Positions 61,380 to 64,000 of a stretch of 64,000 bases of DNA are shown piece by piece. The stretch lies in NCBI RefSeq assembly GCF_900168025.1, contig NZ_FUYN01000002.1, positions 398,343 through 462,342 of the forward strand, written 5' to 3'. Positions within the stretch are counted from its first letter, which is position 1. Each line of letters opens with the position of its first letter. A program made the position numbers and the translations under genes. Source of the stretch: Acetoanaerobium noterae. GTDB taxonomy: Bacteria > Bacillota > Clostridia > Peptostreptococcales > Filifactoraceae. The notes under the pieces are model-generated. The model worked only from the letters and a program-made list of their open reading frames with translations, was not told where the DNA came from and ran no database searches.

Positions 61380-62600
61380 ATGGATAGATTTAGTGAGCAT
61401 TTTAGGATGGATGAAGAAGCTATAAGGGTATATGTAGCTGAAAAACTCAAACTTTTTGGAAATATAGAAGATATAAAGGTCAGTGAAATAGGTGATGGGA
61501 ATATCAATTATGTTTTTAGAGCTGAGGATATAAAATCAAAGAAATCTGTAGTTATAAAGCAGGCAGATAAACTGCTTAGAAGCTCTGGAAGACCTCTTGA
61601 TGTAGATAGAAACAGAATCGAGGCCGAGGTGCTAAAATTTTATGGGGAGGTTGCAAGCGACTATGTTCCAAAAATTTATCATTATGATGAAGTAATGTGC
61701 GCGCTTACGATGGAAGACATATCTGAATATGAAAACCTAAGGCATGGACTTATGAAAAAGAAGATATATACGAACTTTGCTGAGGATATCACCACATTCA
61801 TGGTAAACACTTTGATTTCTACTATGGATATAGTAATGAATCCTTGGAAGAAAAAAGAAGATGTAAAAAAATATATTAATGTAGAGCTATGTGATATTAC
61901 TGAAAAATTAGTATTTACAGACCCATATACAAATCATTTTGGAACAAATATTGTGCTTGATGAAAGCAGTGAGTTTGTAAAAAAAGAAATTTACGATGAT
62001 GAAGAGCTAGTATTTGAGGCAGGAAAACTCAAGTATAAGTTTATGAACAATCCTCAGAGCTTACTTCATGGAGACCTTCATAGTGGTTCGATTTTTGTGA
62101 CTGAGTCAAAAACTAAAGTTATAGATCCTGAGTTTGCATTTTATGGACCTATAGGCTATGACCTTGGCAATGTGGTTGGAAATTTATTTTTTTCTTATAT
62201 TCATTCAGACATAGTTATGAGTGATGAAGTCGAAAAGAGAGCTTATCTTAGTTACCTAGAGACTACTATAGCGGAAATAATGGATAAGTTTACTGAGAAG
62301 TTTGGCAGAGCCTATGATGAAAAAGTAATTGATCCTATGGCAAAAAATCCTCTATATAAAAGATGGATGATAGCTAGCATACTAGAGGATGCTGCTGGAA
62401 TGGCTGGAACAGAGATAATAAGAAGGACAATAGGAGATTCAAAGGTTAAAGAAATTGAATCGATTGGAAGTATAGAAGCTAGAGTATATATGGATAAATT
62501 TTTAATACTTTTAGGAAAGAGCTTAATTAAAGACAGATATAAAATCAAGACAGGCAAGGATTATGTAGCTTTGATAGATAAAATTAAAAAATTAATTTAG
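61380..62600 (+). CDS. 5-methylthioribose kinase-like protein (MtnK/DrdK-like)
   Basis: 406 residues, an aminoglycoside-phosphotransferase-like kinase. MtnK features: IGDGNINYVFRAED and VVIKQADKLLRSSGRPL (ATP-binding lysine), the catalytic LLHGDLHSGSIFV, and the metal site VIDPEFAFYGPIGYDLGNV. It phosphorylates 5-methylthioribose (or 5-deoxyribose) at C1, giving the substrate of the isomerase encoded 10 bases upstream. The length matches MtnK (about 400). Confidence 0.88.
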   Translation: MDRFSEHFRMDEEAIRVYVAEKLKLFGNIEDIKVSEIGDGNINYVFRAEDIKSKKSVVIKQADKLLRSSGRPLDVDRNRIEAEVLKFYGEVASDYVPKIYHYDEVMCALTMEDISEYENLRHGLMKKKIYTNFAEDITTFMVNTLISTMDIVMNPWKKKEDVKKYINVELCDITEKLVFTDPYTNHFGTNIVLDESSEFVKKEIYDDEELVFEAGKLKYKFMNNPQSLLHGDLHSGSIFVTESKTKVIDPEFAFYGPIGYDLGNVVGNLFFSYIHSDIVMSDEVEKRAYLSYLETTIAEIMDKFTEKFGRAYDEKVIDPMAKNPLYKRWMIASILEDAAGMAGTEIIRRTIGDSKVKEIESIGSIEARVYMDKFLILLGKSLIKDRYKIKTGKDYVALIDKIKKLI

Positions 62601-62608
62601 GGGAACAG

Positions 62609-63259
62609 GTGAATATCAAGATGATGGAATATGAAAAAGAGCAGGTTGTAAGGTATGGGAAAAAGTTAATTGACAGAAGACTAACTACAGGCTCTGGAGG
62701 AAATATCAGTGTATATAACAGAGAAAAAAATCTAGTTGCGATAAGTCCAAGTGGACTTGATTACTATGAAACTACACCTAAAGATATAGTAATCCTAGAT
62801 ATCAATGGCAATCTAGTAGAAGGAAAGCATAGACCATCGAGTGAAGCAGGTATGCACTTAGCATTTTATAAAAATAGAGCTGACGTAAGCGGGATAGTGC
62901 ATACGCATTCTAAATTTGCAACAGCAATAGCTTGCATGGGATGGGAGCTTCCTGCTGTACATTACCTAATAGGAATGGCTGGGCATAGAGTAAAATGCAC
63001 GGGATATGCCACTTATGGCTCTGATGAACTAGCTAAAAAAGCTCTTAAGACAATAGGAGACTCAAATGCTGTTCTTCTTGCAAATCACGGACTTATTGCT
63101 CTAGGGGAAGATGTTGACAGAGCCTTTTCTACAGCTGAGCATTTGGAATTTGTTTCAGAAGTTTATTACCTTACAAAAACCTTAGGAACACCAAATATTT
63201 TAAGTGATGAAAATATGGACGAGGTAATGAAGAAATTTGGAACATACAGATATCTATAA
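62609..63259 (+). CDS. class II aldolase (fuculose-phosphate aldolase-like; Ald2/DrdA-like)
   Basis: 216 residues, typical of class II FucA/AraD-type enzymes. TGSGGNISVYNREKNLVAIS, SPSGLDYYETTPKDIV, the catalytic glutamate in PSSEAGMHLAFYKN, zinc histidines in IVHTHSKFATAIA and in LLANHGLIALGED. In the DHAP shunt this aldolase splits the 5-substituted ribulose-1-phosphate into DHAP and an aldehyde (methylthioacetaldehyde or acetaldehyde). No MtnB dehydratase or later methionine-salvage gene is here, which favours the shunt over the classic pathway. GTG start with TAGGGGAA upstream. Confidence 0.9.
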   Translation: MNIKMMEYEKEQVVRYGKKLIDRRLTTGSGGNISVYNREKNLVAISPSGLDYYETTPKDIVILDINGNLVEGKHRPSSEAGMHLAFYKNRADVSGIVHTHSKFATAIACMGWELPAVHYLIGMAGHRVKCTGYATYGSDELAKKALKTIGDSNAVLLANHGLIALGEDVDRAFSTAEHLEFVSEVYYLTKTLGTPNILSDENMDEVMKKFGTYRYL

Positions 63260-63347
63260 ATTATTTTTACCTGTTTTATTGGACTATAAATAAAGATATA
63301 ATGGTAGAGATAGAACAAAATAACTAATTTAGGGGAGTGGGTTATTA

Positions 63348-64000
63348 ATGAAAAGAATTATTTTTGCTATGTTTATGGTATGTGCACTGATTGTCTCGGT
63401 ACCACTAAATGCTGAAGCGGCTACTTATGCTAAGGGAATTATTTTGGATGGACAGCAAATTGAGACAGAAATTGCACCTATAATTGAAAATGGAAGAACT
63501 CTTGTACCTGTAAGAGGAGTACTTGAGGCTATGGGAGCTACTGTTACATGGGATCAAGCCACAAAAACTGCAACTGCTTATTTGGGAGAAAATACGACAT
63601 CTGTAACTATTGACAACTACACTGCATATGTAAACGGCTACGCAGTTACCTTGGAAGTGCCTGCAAAGGTAGTAAATGGAAGAACTATGGTTCCTCTTCG
63701 TTTTATGGCTGAATCTATAGGATATGATGTATCGTATAGTGATGGATACGTATACCTTGATATGCCACAATATGATGGATATAGCGAGTTTTATGCTATT
63801 ATGGATGATTTTGATGTTAACATAGTTCAGCCAGAATTTCAGTCAGACAATTTATATGTTTCAACTAGCTATAATGAAGATGAAAATGCAGTTGTAATTA
63901 GCATCCAAGGCGATGGAATGACAAATGAAATAATGAAGATGACCACAAATGAAGGTTTTGAAAGTGAATGGAGCGAATTTATTGATTATATGGGAGCTTT
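63348..64000 (+). CDS. secreted stalk-domain protein, 3' end outside window
   Basis: At least 217 residues; the frame is open at the right edge. The signal peptide (RIIFAMFMVCALIVSVPLNA) is followed by two stalk-domain modules: ENGRTLVPVRGVLEAMGATV with TWDQATKTATAYLG, and VNGRTMVPLRFMAESIGYDV with SYSDGYVYLD. This is the standard paired copper amine oxidase N-terminal-like domain. An acidic region of unknown function follows. ATG 63348 has AGGGGAGTGGG upstream, and a TATAAT lies at 63297-63302. Confidence 0.88.
   Translation, partial: MKRIIFAMFMVCALIVSVPLNAEAATYAKGIILDGQQIETEIAPIIENGRTLVPVRGVLEAMGATVTWDQATKTATAYLGENTTSVTIDNYTAYVNGYAVTLEVPAKVVNGRTMVPLRFMAESIGYDVSYSDGYVYLDMPQYDGYSEFYAIMDDFDVNIVQPEFQSDNLYVSTSYNEDENAVVISIQGDGMTNEIMKMTTNEGFESEWSEFIDYMGA

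Noticed and set aside
63405-63770. Minus-strand 121-codon frame near the right end
   Set aside because: It is antisense to the signal peptide and stalk domains of the partial gene starting at 63348, which has a ribosome binding site and clear domain homology.

Overview
The window looks like a chromosomal segment of a low-GC, Gram-positive anaerobe of the class Clostridia. Coding sequence is AT-rich, AGGAGG-type ribosome binding sites are strong, and TTG/GTG starts are common. The gene content fits too: HU-rqcP-divIC, SLH and stalk-domain surface proteins, and an AGCS amino-acid symporter. A Peptostreptococcales / Acetoanaerobium-like host is my guess from gene content, not something the sequence proves. 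I saw no tRNA, rRNA or CRISPR array.

Layout. (1) 1-4512: the tail of a chemotaxis receptor, then a conserved housekeeping run (MazG-family protein, HU, RqcP, DivIC, Ppx/GppA). (2) 4653-21728: a cell-surface block of stalk-domain proteins, a 2044-residue IPT/TIG giant, a diverged SLH-like protein, a three-SLH protein, a CtpA-type protease, a probable major surface protein with a long structured leader, and a TolC-like helical protein. (3) 21848-40361: a Wzy/Wzx-type surface glycan locus. It carries an O-antigen ligase-like protein, a chain-length protein, a PglE/PglC/PglD-like trio, UDP-sugar dehydrogenase, several glycosyltransferases, a second polymerase and a flippase. It ends with all four genes expected for dTDP-4-formamido-4,6-dideoxyglucose. 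(4) 40874-48253: a Crp-type regulator, a BMP-type nucleoside ABC importer, an odd flavoprotein and a nucleoside phosphorylase. (5) 48229-57815: an accessory stretch with an AbiE-like toxin-antitoxin pair, a Fic protein, a GntR/DDAH/alanine-symporter group, SelO, a REP-associated tyrosine transposase (RAYT) and many copies of its repeat. (6) 57921-64000: a DUF234-type ATPase, GalE, a kinase-isomerase-aldolase set resembling the DHAP shunt for 5-methylthioribose/5-deoxyribose salvage, and the start of another stalk-domain protein.

The most interesting signal is the GGGACGGTTCTT repeat family. The full element (56420-57343) carries the RAYT gene between inverted terminal units. At 48229-48364 and 51351-51620 the same two ends flank only about 80-90 bp, and the inner right flank still matches the 3' end of the RAYT coding sequence. 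These look like internally deleted, MITE-like offspring. Single units have inserted at gene ends, and in three genes they now encode the C-terminal residues and stop codon.

A second signal is the roughly 200-nt leader of the 17464 surface-protein gene. It contains a 21-codon open frame with its own ribosome binding site and crossing (pseudoknot-like) base pairing.
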